Under the pieces are notes generated by a model that was not told where the DNA came from, did not search any database, and saw nothing but the letters and a program-made list of their open reading frames with translations. A stretch of 40,407 nucleotides of DNA from Nitrospinota bacterium (lineage in GTDB: Bacteria > Nitrospinota_A > UBA7883 > JACRGQ01). Position numbers and translations under genes: made by a program. The stretch covers positions 1-40,407 of the forward strand of contig JACQEX010000021.1 in assembly GCA_016200345.1 (NCBI GenBank). Direction: 5' to 3'. This document shows, piece after piece, positions 7,208 to 15,156 of the stretch; position 1 is the first letter of the stretch; every line of letters starts with the position of its first letter.

Positions 7208-8668
7208 TCAGATAGCCCAATCCCATAGGAGGACAAATTTATTTTGCAGGACGTATTGGTTGCCATAAACGTCGGTGCGGGCCCGCAAGTTGGACGTATC
7301 GAGAAGCCATTCAAGCGACAGCTTCGCGTTTTGTACGGGAGCAATCTCGAACTTTAACTCGTACTGCGACGCGGAGGAACTCGGGACAAAAAATGTGCCT
7401 CCGCTCTGGCCGGTGTACGTCTCCGAATAGCCCGGAACGTTGGAAAAACCGTACCGAGCGCCAAGGGCCACGCGGGAGCTGAATTTATAAATCCAACCCA
7501 GGCTTCCGCCCACGCGCCGCACCCCGTCCCTCGAGTAGGTGTTGCCGTTCAAGTCCGACCTGGGGGCGACGAAAAAATCGTTCCACAAATATACGAGGTC
7601 CACCTGCGCCCGCTCGGTTTTGTAGTCAAGCGAGAAAATAAAATCCTGCGTGACTTCGTCCGGATTGCCCGACTGGCCCGGGGGGGCGATGCAGGCGGGG
7701 CCCAGATTGGCGCAATTGGCGGTCGAAGTGCCGAAATTTAGGAACCCGGAGTTTTTTCCAGGGTTTGAGAAATAGTACGACGCCGTCTTGGCGTTCCAAT
7801 ACCTAAACGACCCCGCCACGTCCCCCACGTCCACCCTTCCCATCGCCCCAAAGGCGCTCCCTCGCTGGGACACAGCCGAAGTGGTTGTGTTTGTGCCGGT
7901 GGCAAGCAGTACGTCGTAGGTGAAGTGCCCGTAGTCCGGATTTCCAAATAATCTCAGCGCGGTGTCTGAATACCCTATCGAACGGCCCTGGTCCCCGCCA
8001 CCGGTGTTGGTGGTTCCAAAATAGGCGACGTTCGGGGAGCCAAACCACTCCCTGTTCGGCGACACTGCGTCGGCGTCGGCGGTGTACATGGCGCCCAAGT
8101 CGACCCCCACATACCCTTGGCCGAGAAAGTTTGCGATTCTTACAAACCCCTGTTCGAGGGAAGGGTTCCCAATTTTGTAGGAGATAAAATAGCCCATGTC
8201 CTCGTCCACAGTTCCGCCGACATAAAGCTTTGCGGTGTTCCCCTCGGTGCAACACGGGTAGTTATTTGGAAGGGAGCCCGTAGTGTTTGACGGCGTGGAC
8301 GGGCCGGAATTCGGTTGCAACAAATCCAGACCTCCGCTTAGGCGAAAGCTGATGGGGTTGACCCCTTTGTTGCCGTCCAAGTGGAGGTCGAACGAGGGGC
8401 TAACTTTTCCCGCCTCCGCCCCGTCCTTGGTGTCCGACATCTGGAACCCGTTCAATTTGAACTTCACACCCGCCTCATTCAGCAGAGGCCAGGTGGAATG
8501 GCAAAGCGTGCAAGGCGCGGAATATTTTTTTGCGAAGGCAGGAATGGCCTCGGCATTTTTCACGCCGGCTCCCAAAAAGCAGAATAGGGCGAGGAATAGG
8601 CCAAACCCATTGAAAACATACCGCTTAATTGGCGGATTGTTGACCGGCAAAACGCTAAACCTCCTCAT
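7208..8668 (-). CDS. Cyc2-like fused monoheme cytochrome c-porin
   Basis: A 486-residue outer-membrane protein. A signal peptide runs to about residue 41 (AEA-IP). It is followed at once by a small cytochrome domain with one heme site (Cys53, Cys56, His57) in the context IPAFAKKYSAPCTLCHSTWP and LNEAGVKFKLNGF. The remaining about 400 residues are Gly/aromatic-rich alternating strands typical of a porin barrel. This order and length match Cyc2, the outer-membrane iron oxidase, and related cytochrome-porins; the family is broader than proven iron oxidases, so electron transfer across the outer membrane is the safe claim. The last residue is Ile rather than the usual Phe. Single-gene unit with its own promoter and terminator; the ATG at 8668 is probably leaderless. 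Confidence 0.8.
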   Translation of the reverse strand: MRRFSVLPVNNPPIKRYVFNGFGLFLALFCFLGAGVKNAEAIPAFAKKYSAPCTLCHSTWPLLNEAGVKFKLNGFQMSDTKDGAEAGKVSPSFDLHLDGNKGVNPISFRLSGGLDLLQPNSGPSTPSNTTGSLPNNYPCCTEGNTAKLYVGGTVDEDMGYFISYKIGNPSLEQGFVRIANFLGQGYVGVDLGAMYTADADAVSPNREWFGSPNVAYFGTTNTGGGDQGRSIGYSDTALRLFGNPDYGHFTYDVLLATGTNTTTSAVSQRGSAFGAMGRVDVGDVAGSFRYWNAKTASYYFSNPGKNSGFLNFGTSTANCANLGPACIAPPGQSGNPDEVTQDFIFSLDYKTERAQVDLVYLWNDFFVAPRSDLNGNTYSRDGVRRVGGSLGWIYKFSSRVALGARYGFSNVPGYSETYTGQSGGTFFVPSSSASQYELKFEIAPVQNAKLSLEWLLDTSNLRARTDVYGNQYVLQNKFVLLWDWAI

Positions 8669-8675
8669 CGCCAAA

Positions 8676-8704
8676 AATATACTTTAAACAAGAATAGAAG
8701 TCAA
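8676..8704 (-). promoter_or_regulatory. sigma-70 promoter of the cytochrome-porin gene
   Basis: Minus strand: TTGACT (8704-8699), 17 bp, TATATT (8681-8676), then 7 nt to the ATG at 8668. Transcription should begin at or one base before the start codon. No Shine-Dalgarno is present. Confidence 0.8.
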
Positions 8705-8884
8705 GGTATTTCTTTCAAATATTTTTATGCTATGTTTTGTCAAACCACTTGGCGAGGGTGGTAAAAACACCGGCTCCTCTTGACTCATCTAAATTTAGAC
8801 GACCACCGCAAAAAAGGCGGTTCAAAATGCAAAAAGTGTCCTTCGGTGTTATAATCGGGAAAAATTAGCTGTAATAGGGGAAAT

Positions 8885-11800
8885 GTGGACATCACCGATT
8901 TTTCGACTTTCATTAACGAGTTTCTAGAGGAGACGGACGAGCACATCCAAACCCTCAACTCCACCCTTTTGGAATTCGAAAAGGGACTTGCCGACGGCTC
9001 CGCCAAAAAAGAGAAGGTGGACTCCCTCTTCAGGGCCGCCCACACCGTAAAGGGCCTTGCCGGGATGATGGATTTCGAAAACGTCGAGAAGGTCTGCCAC
9101 AAGATGGAGGACATTTTTAGCGACCTCAGGCGCGACGCAATCCAGCTTACACCGCCGATATTGGACTCGCTTTTTACCGCGCTGGACGTCCTCACAAAAT
9201 TGGTGGAGGAGATTCGGCGCAACAAGACCGACAAGGGAATTGACGTCGGCCCCTCCATAATTTCACTGGAACGGTCACACGCCGGGGGGGATGATTCGGC
9301 TGAAAACGAACCGCAAAAGCCGAAGCCTGCGCCAACCGCCGTGGCGGAGGCCCCGGCGGAAAAGGGCGCGCCGCAGACCGCCGTCAAAAAGCAATCGGCC
9401 AATTTTGCGTCCGTCCATTTTGCCGACCCGGAGTTCGACATATTTGGGTTCAATCTGGACGAAAAGGAAACGGCCGTCTTATTGGACATGGTCATGGCGG
9501 GACTGTGGATATACGAGACCTCCAAGGAGATTTCCGGCGGCATGGCGCAGGCGAAATTGGACAACCTTCCGATTCTAAAACAGGTGGACTCCACCGGGAT
9601 GTTCATCGCCGCGACCCCCCGCCTCGAAAACATAACCATCATGGAAAACGCGATGGTCAGTTGCAGGATTCTTTTCGGGTCCGAGAAAAAGCCCGCCGAG
9701 GTGCGGGAAGATTTTATGGATCCCGTAAGGGTCGTCGTCCAGGGAGGCGCCCCCGTCGACGCGGCGGCGGACGTCCTAAAAACAAAGGCGGTTGTGCGCT
9801 CCGACGGCAAAACAATCGAGGAGGTGGTCTCCTCCACTGATCCGTCATTGGTTTACGAGTTTGTTAGAAACGCATTGTCCTCCGTTGAAACGGCGGAAAC
9901 GGCCCTAAAAAAACTTGCGCAAAACCCTGGCGACCCGGAGCCGCTTTCAGAACTGCACGACCAGGTTCGGTCGCTAAAAGGAACCGCCGTCATTTTCGGC
10001 TTCGTAAAAATAGGGCTGGTGTCCGGCAGGCTGGAGGCACTTTTAGATTCCGACATGCCGTTAAAGGATGCCGCGGCCTTCGAGCGCGTCGCCGCCGAAT
10101 GCCTCGGCCTGTTAAGGCTCCTGGCTGACGAGCCGAGGCTTGGGAAGGACACCGGGGTGAACGCAAAAGGCTTGATCGCCCAGATGGATAAAATCCTAGG
10201 GCTGTCGGAAATCGCCCAGACGGCGCTGGCCGACTTCGGCATCGAGGAAAACGAGCCTGCCCTGCAGGGCCTCAGCCCCGAGGAGAAATCCATACTCGCC
10301 GACGAACTGCAAAAATCCACCTCAATTTTCGAGGTTCACATCGGCATGGACGGGAACGCGCTGGAGATGGGCTACGACCCGATTTCAATCGTTCCCATGC
10401 TCGAAAACATCGGGAACATCGTCGCGCGCGTGCCGCAAATAGAGGGCGTACCGGAGATAGCGGATTTCGACGTCAACAAATTCACGCTGGGCTTTCGGTT
10501 CCTTCTTTCGTCAAAAATGACCTTGGAGGAAATAAACGGAAGGCTGGAGAAAACGCCGAATTTCATAACCCACACGGTTACAAAACTTTTTGTCAAAACA
10601 GCCAAGTCGGCTCCAAAAGAAACTCCGCGCCCGGCCCAGGTCGCCGAGCCGTCCACGCCAATCCAACAGGCAGAAAGACCGGCGAGGGTCGCGGTCAGGC
10701 CGCCCGCGACCGCCGAGTCTGCGGCGACAAAGGCGCCCGCGGAGGGCGAAAAGAGGCAGGAGGACAAATCGTCCGGCACCATAAGGGTGAACACGGAGAG
10801 GGTGGACAAGCTTTTGAACCTCGTCGGGGAAATCGTCATAGACCGCACAAGGCTGGACCAGATCGGCGCGGAGATAAGAAAAACCCAGCCGCGAAGCAAA
10901 ATTTCGGAGCAGATAACCCACACCACCCAGCTTTTCAACAGGCACATGAACGAGATACAGGAGATGGTGATGGCCATGCGGATGGTGCAGGTTGGAACCG
11001 TCTTCAACAAGTTCCCGCGCATAGTGCGCGACCTCTCCAAAACGCTCGGCAAAAATATAAACCTCGTCCTGACCGGGGAGAAGACTGAGTTGGACAAAAC
11101 CTTAATCGAGGAGATTGGCGACCCGCTGGTCCACCTCGTCCGCAACGCCGTGGACCACGGGCTGGAGACGCCGAAGGAGCGCATCGCCGCCGGCAAGGCG
11201 GGCATCGGGACCATCGAGCTAAAGGCCTCGCACGAGGGGGACAGCATCATCCTTGAGGTGTCGGACGACGGCCGAGGAATGAACCCGGAAAAAATTCGCG
11301 CCAAGGCGATAGAGCGCGGGCTTCTTAATCCCGCCGACGCGGAATTAAGCGACAAGGACGTGCTGAGATTTATTTTCGAGCCGGGATTCTCCACCGCCGA
11401 GGCGACCACGCTCGTCTCCGGCAGGGGGGTCGGCATGGACGTGGTGAAAAGAAACATCACGAGGCTGAAGGGAATAATAGACATCCGCTCCGAACTAGGG
11501 GCCGGCTCCAGAATCATCATAAGGCTCCCTCTGACGCTTGCGATAGTGCCGACGCTCGTCGTGAGGTCGCGGGACGAAAGGTTCGCCATTCCGCTAGCCT
11601 CCGTCGTGGAGTCCATTCGAATCGCCCCGAACGAAATCCGCGAGATTCAGGGAAGGGAGATGATAACCCTTCGAAATTCGGTTCTTTCGCTCTCAAGGCT
11701 CGACAGGATTTTTAATCTGGACAGGATGAAAAAGAAACGGCTCCCGCGCCAGTTGACGAACTATCGAATGGACGGGATGGATTTTGCCCGCGACGGGGAA

Positions 11801-12061
11801 CGCGAGAATTCGGCGCTTGGCTGGATGTACGTCGTGGTCGTGGGTCTGGCCGAAAAGAGGCTTGGGCTGGTGGTGGACAAACTGGAAAGCCAGCAGGAGG
11901 TGGTGATAAAAACGATGGGAACGATGCTAAGGGATGTGCCCGGCATATCGGGCGCCACGATAATGGGGGACGGCAAGGTTGCGCTGATACTCGACACCGG
12001 CCACCTGATAGAGGAAAGCCTTAAAAGGGAGAACCGCGCCCCCGCCCCTGCGGCCTCCTAA
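8885..12061 (+). CDS. cheA: CheA-type chemotaxis histidine kinase with duplicated input domains
   Basis: A 1058-residue cytoplasmic kinase (E. coli CheA has 654). Order: HPt domain with phospho-acceptor His53 (RAAHTVKGLAG); an alpha/beta domain about 178-280; a second HPt-like bundle about 318-410 in which the His is Arg362 (QVRSLKG); a second alpha/beta domain about 465-590; a Pro/Ala linker; P3 dimerisation (SGTIRVNTERVDKLLNLVGE); ATPase with N box (LVHLVRNAVDHG, about 747-758), SDDGRGM and GRGVGMDVV; and a CheW-like domain from about 885. GTG start with AGGGGA upstream; TATAAT at about 8850. It likely phosphorylates a CheY- or CheB-like partner not in the window; a chemoreceptor lies at 27.4 kb. 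Confidence 0.93.
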   Translation: MDITDFSTFINEFLEETDEHIQTLNSTLLEFEKGLADGSAKKEKVDSLFRAAHTVKGLAGMMDFENVEKVCHKMEDIFSDLRRDAIQLTPPILDSLFTALDVLTKLVEEIRRNKTDKGIDVGPSIISLERSHAGGDDSAENEPQKPKPAPTAVAEAPAEKGAPQTAVKKQSANFASVHFADPEFDIFGFNLDEKETAVLLDMVMAGLWIYETSKEISGGMAQAKLDNLPILKQVDSTGMFIAATPRLENITIMENAMVSCRILFGSEKKPAEVREDFMDPVRVVVQGGAPVDAAADVLKTKAVVRSDGKTIEEVVSSTDPSLVYEFVRNALSSVETAETALKKLAQNPGDPEPLSELHDQVRSLKGTAVIFGFVKIGLVSGRLEALLDSDMPLKDAAAFERVAAECLGLLRLLADEPRLGKDTGVNAKGLIAQMDKILGLSEIAQTALADFGIEENEPALQGLSPEEKSILADELQKSTSIFEVHIGMDGNALEMGYDPISIVPMLENIGNIVARVPQIEGVPEIADFDVNKFTLGFRFLLSSKMTLEEINGRLEKTPNFITHTVTKLFVKTAKSAPKETPRPAQVAEPSTPIQQAERPARVAVRPPATAESAATKAPAEGEKRQEDKSSGTIRVNTERVDKLLNLVGEIVIDRTRLDQIGAEIRKTQPRSKISEQITHTTQLFNRHMNEIQEMVMAMRMVQVGTVFNKFPRIVRDLSKTLGKNINLVLTGEKTELDKTLIEEIGDPLVHLVRNAVDHGLETPKERIAAGKAGIGTIELKASHEGDSIILEVSDDGRGMNPEKIRAKAIERGLLNPADAELSDKDVLRFIFEPGFSTAEATTLVSGRGVGMDVVKRNITRLKGIIDIRSELGAGSRIIIRLPLTLAIVPTLVVRSRDERFAIPLASVVESIRIAPNEIREIQGREMITLRNSVLSLSRLDRIFNLDRMKKKRLPRQLTNYRMDGMDFARDGERENSALGWMYVVVVGLAEKRLGLVVDKLESQQEVVIKTMGTMLRDVPGISGATIMGDGKVALILDTGHLIEESLKRENRAPAPAAS

Positions 12062-12081
12062 TACCGAAATTAGAAGTATGG

Positions 12082-12423
12082 TTAAAAACGCGCGATGTCG
12101 GAGACGATGCGAAGAAGGGCTTTTCGTTTCTTTTCCGGAAGGGTTTCGATGTAATCCAAAATTTTCTCTTTAATTATCGCCTTATTTTCAACACTGGCGT
12201 CCCTACTGTCCAGGTGAAAAAGGAACAGCCTAAATGGCTCCACCTTTAACCCTTTTGCGACTTTTTCAATGTTATCAATCGTCAGGTTCCTCCTGCCCCT
12301 TTCAACGTCCCCGAGATAGGCGGCGTCAAGGCCCGACTTTTCCGCAAGTTTTTCCTGCGTCAGCCCCGAGGCTTTTCTAAGGTTCTTAATTTTTGCGCCA
12401 AAGTTTTCACGTAGTTTCCCCAT
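12082..12423 (-). CDS. XRE-family HTH regulator
   Basis: A 113-residue protein with an N-terminal helix-turn-helix at residues about 9-62 (KIKNLRKASGLTQEKLAEKSGLD, YLGDVERGRRNLTIDNIEKVAKGL) and a charged C-terminal helical tail (ENKAIIKEKILDYIETLPEKKRKALLRIV) that probably mediates dimerisation. This resembles small autonomous repressors of phage and accessory elements. It is convergent with cheA and divergent from a 57-residue gene; the shared intergenic region holds a direct repeat that is a plausible operator. Confidence 0.85.
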   Translation of the reverse strand: MGKLRENFGAKIKNLRKASGLTQEKLAEKSGLDAAYLGDVERGRRNLTIDNIEKVAKGLKVEPFRLFLFHLDSRDASVENKAIIKEKILDYIETLPEKKRKALLRIVSDIARF

Positions 12424-12470
12424 AACTGCAATCCAACTTATCAGTTTTAACCGCCGTTCCGGTACTATGT

Positions 12471-12513
12471 ATAAGCATTATTTGACTTTACAATAGTGCC
12501 GATAAGCATTATT
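12471..12513. promoter_or_regulatory. paired direct-repeat operator, HTH gene / 57-aa gene
   Basis: ATAAGCATTATT occurs at 12471-12482 and again at 12502-12513, 31 bp apart (about three helical turns), between two divergent genes. TTGACT at 12482-12487 lies between the copies. The repeat sits where a product of the adjacent XRE gene would control both directions. Confidence 0.5.
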
Positions 12514-12612
12514 ATGCGCTGTGGGAGAGTAGATAAAAGGCATCGGCGCGAAACTAGCAATTGAGACAACACCTTTGGGCAATTTTTAGGCATATAGGTA
12601 TAAAGGGAGATT

Positions 12613-12786
12613 ATGCTGGACGCATTTGGGTTTGAAAAATTAAAAGCTCTCGTGCTTGCCGTCGAAGAAAATAAAATTCTCCGTCCGCATGAAATTTTAC
12701 AGCGCGAAATATGGGAAGCCAATGCATCCGAAGAGCAAGCTAAAGAAATACGCGAGTTAACGCGCATCCACAAAGCCAAACTTTAG
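12613..12786 (+). CDS. 57-residue hypothetical protein
   Basis: A short frame with a strong Shine-Dalgarno (AGGGAG, 5 nt before the ATG) encoding a charged, helix-forming protein (begins MLDAFGFEKLKALVLAVEEN, ends IRELTRIHKAKL). No family is recognised. It is divergent from an XRE repressor gene and shares its regulatory region, an arrangement common for small effectors kept under repression. The next feature is tRNA-Cys on the other strand. Confidence 0.6.
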   Translation: MLDAFGFEKLKALVLAVEENKILRPHEILQREIWEANASEEQAKEIRELTRIHKAKL

Positions 12787-12850
12787 GCGTTTTTGTTCGG
12801 CAGTCATTTTCGTGGTTGCCATCGTTTACTTTTATTCAGAACGCTGAAAT

Positions 12851-12924
<74 letters not shown>

Positions 12925-13058
12925 ATCTCCTTGAAGTCCAGTATTGTAACCCGCTTCCCACTCGTAACAAAGCCGGAAAACGGGAGCAAGGCTCCTCCTC
13001 ATAAGCGGACCGGGTTGTTTAAAAAGCCGTAAGTTTGCGTCGAGAACGCGACGGCGAC

Positions 13059-13108
13059 GCATTTTTCGACGGAAACATACGTTTGGGTATGTTGACGGAG
13101 AAAAATGC
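13059..13108. other. two-step hairpin upstream of the AmpG-like gene
   Basis: Outer arms GCATTTTTC (13059-13067) and GAAAAATGC (13100-13108) enclose inner arms AACATAC (13074-13080) and GTATGTT (13087-13093) with a 6-nt loop. Both arms pair perfectly and GACG flanks them. It lies 55 bp before the ATG at 13164, so it could be a leader structure or operator. No T run follows. Confidence 0.5.
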
Positions 13109-13163
13109 CAGACGGTGCGTATATCGGCGCAAAATCGCGGCTTTTTCGGTGGTAGGATTGCGC

Positions 13164-14408
13164 ATGGACTTCTCTACCTACAAAAAGGCGCTGTTAAACA
13201 AAAAAATCGCCTCAATGCTTTTTCTCGGCTTCTCGTCCGGTCTGCCCCTCGCCCTTACCGCCGGCACCCTCTCAGCCTGGATGTCGGTCGAAAAAATTGA
13301 CGTCAAAACCATCGGCCTCTTCGCGCTGGTCGGCGCGCCATACACGCTGAAATTCCTCTGGGCTCCGGCTATGGACAGGTTTGTCCTCCCGTTCCTCGGC
13401 AGGCGGCGCGGCTGGATGCTCATAGCACAGGTCGCGCTGATAGCCTCAATCTCCGCGATGGCGTTCGTCTCCCCGCAGTCGGCCCCTCTCCTGCTCGGCG
13501 CGCTTGCCGTCGTCACGTCGTTCCTCTCCGCGTCGCAGGACGTGGTGATAGACGCGTACAGAACCGACGTCCTCGGCGAGGAGGAACGGGGCGAGGGGGT
13601 CGCGGTGTTCGTCGCGGGTTACAGAATCGCCATGCTCGTATCCGGCGCGGCGGCGCTCGTCCTTTCCGACCACATAGGCTGGCAGGCGACCTATCTGGCA
13701 ATGGCCTGTTTGATGACGGTCGGAATAGCCACCACTCTGGTTTGCCCAGAGCCGCCGGACAGGGCAAACGCTCCGCGCACAATCGCCGACGCCGCCGTCC
13801 TACCGCTGAGGGATTTTTTCTCGCGCCGATCCGCTATGGTTTTGTTACTGCTAATCGTGCTTTTCAAACTGCCGGACGCGTACGCCGGGGTCATGACCAC
13901 CCCGTTTTTGATACGCGGCATGGGCTTCTCGCCGTCCGACGTGGGGCTGGTGAACAAGGGGTTTGGTCTGGTTGCGATGATTGCCGGCGCGATGCTCGGC
14001 GGAGCGATGATGGTGAGGCTCGGCCTTTTTCGCTCGCTGGTTTTGTTCGGCTTTTTACAGGCCGGCTCCTGCCTCGCCTTTTCGTTGCTGGCGGGAGTCG
14101 GCAAAATTTATCCCGTGATGGTTTTTGCGGTGGGGGTGGAAAATTTTTGCGGAGGGATGGGAACATCCGCGTTTGTCGCCCTCTTGATGGCTCTTTGCAA
14201 CCCGGCGTACAGCGCAACGCAATTCGCGCTGTTGTCGTCACTTTCGTCGCTCGGGAGGGTGTTCATCTCCCCCACGGCGGGGTTTGCGGTGGCGCAGTTC
14301 GGGTGGGTGAATTTTTTCGCCCTCTCGGCGCTCGTCGGCGCACCGGGACTTTTGCTATTATGGTTCCTGAAAAAAAACGTCCAAGAATTGGAAAAAAACA
14401 AAGAATAA
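13164..14408 (+). CDS. AmpG-like MFS permease
   Basis: A 414-residue, twelve-helix inner-membrane transporter. Features shared with AmpG muropeptide permeases are LGFSSGLPLALTAGTLSAWM in helix 1, PYTLKFLWAPAMDRF before helix 3, RRRGWM in the 2-3 loop, and SQDVVIDAYRTDVLGEEERG before helix 5. AmpG imports anhydro-muropeptides for recycling; whether this copy does is inferred from family only. The ATG at 13164 is chosen over a longer frame from 13035, because the extra 43 residues are unlike the family and overlap a hairpin. The stop codon is embedded in a CACGAAA repeat. Confidence 0.82.
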   Translation: MDFSTYKKALLNKKIASMLFLGFSSGLPLALTAGTLSAWMSVEKIDVKTIGLFALVGAPYTLKFLWAPAMDRFVLPFLGRRRGWMLIAQVALIASISAMAFVSPQSAPLLLGALAVVTSFLSASQDVVIDAYRTDVLGEEERGEGVAVFVAGYRIAMLVSGAAALVLSDHIGWQATYLAMACLMTVGIATTLVCPEPPDRANAPRTIADAAVLPLRDFFSRRSAMVLLLLIVLFKLPDAYAGVMTTPFLIRGMGFSPSDVGLVNKGFGLVAMIAGAMLGGAMMVRLGLFRSLVLFGFLQAGSCLAFSLLAGVGKIYPVMVFAVGVENFCGGMGTSAFVALLMALCNPAYSATQFALLSSLSSLGRVFISPTAGFAVAQFGWVNFFALSALVGAPGLLLLWFLKKNVQELEKNKE

Positions 14409-14530
14409 ACCACGAAATGCACGAAAAACACGAAAGGGTCTGTTTTTATTTACCAATAAGCTCCTCCGCATTTTCGTGCCTTTTTGTGTTTTTCGTGGCT
14501 TGCATTCGCGTTCTTCGCGCCTTCGCGTGA
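14407..14530. repeat. CACGAAA-family palindromic repeat, copy C, with a TTCGCG arm
   Basis: Arms at 14407-14438 and 14471-14501 repeat the CACGAAA/TTTCGTG pattern. A second word family (ATTCGCGTTCTTCGCG, CCTTCGCGTGAG) follows at 14504-14530, the same as at 24252-24278. The element begins inside the stop codon of the AmpG-like gene (14406-14408). Confidence 0.8.
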
Positions 14531-14566
14531 GAAATCGTTCTTGGCTATTAGGATGATTGAGGGAAT

Positions 14567-15019
14567 ATGATTTTTGACAGGATTGAGAACTCGGGGCTTT
14601 ATTTTCCCTCGGGCACTCTCTTTTCAGTTGGGTTCGATTTTATTAAATCCGCCATGCGCGACCTTCCGCCGGACGGAAAACACGAGTTGAAGGGGGGCGC
14701 ATACGCCATGATTCAAACGTACCAGACCGCCCCGGCCCCGGATAAAAAACCGGAGTCCCATAAAAAATTCGCCGACATCCAAGCGCTTCTTTCGGGCCGC
14801 GAGGTTGTCGGTTTTCAGCCGACGAACGGGCTTGAAACGGCTGTGGAATATAGGGAAGATAACGACGTCTGTTTTTACAAAAATTCGCCCGAGGAAAATT
14901 ATCTGCTGTTGCAATCCGGCCTTTTCGCGGTTTTCTTCCCCGTGGACGCGCACAAGCCCGGTTGCTGCGTCGCCGCGCCGGATGAGGTTCGCAAACTCGT
15001 CGTCAAAATCCCCGTTTAA
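14567..15019 (+). CDS. YhcH/YjgK/YiaL family protein (DUF386)
   Basis: A 150-residue protein of the YhcH/EbgC beta-sandwich family. Conserved features are KGGAYAMIQTYQT, the ESHKKFADIQALLSGREVVGF block (Glu/His putative ligands), EDNDVCFYKN and the closing GLFAVFFPVDAHKPG with metal-type His. Members occur with sialic-acid and sugar catabolism, but no sugar genes are near, so the substrate is open. ATG at 14567 with GAGGGA upstream. Convergent with the giant lipoprotein gene. Confidence 0.85.
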   Translation: MIFDRIENSGLYFPSGTLFSVGFDFIKSAMRDLPPDGKHELKGGAYAMIQTYQTAPAPDKKPESHKKFADIQALLSGREVVGFQPTNGLETAVEYREDNDVCFYKNSPEENYLLLQSGLFAVFFPVDAHKPGCCVAAPDEVRKLVVKIPV

Positions 15020-15095
15020 CAAAGAAGCGGATTCATCCGCGGATTTCGCGGATAAGAAATTTGGATCCCCGCCCCCAGGTCTGCGCACGGAGAAT

Positions 15096-15127
15096 AAAAA
15101 AAAAGGGCGGGGCTTTTGGCCCCGCCC
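15096..15127 (-). terminator. rho-independent terminator of the giant lipoprotein gene
   Basis: Stem GGGCGGGG (15105-15112) and CCCCGCCC (15120-15127) with a 7-nt loop. On the minus strand it is followed by nine T (15104-15096). It lies 29 bp past the stop at 15157. The opposite orientation lacks a T tract. Confidence 0.9.
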
Positions 15128-15156
15128 TAAGCTTTGCGGTTATACCGCCTAGGCTT

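Noticed and set aside
10372-11616. 414-codon minus-strand frame inside cheA
   Set aside because: Antisense to the kinase core, which is fully conserved; Ser-rich composition is typical of a shadow frame.
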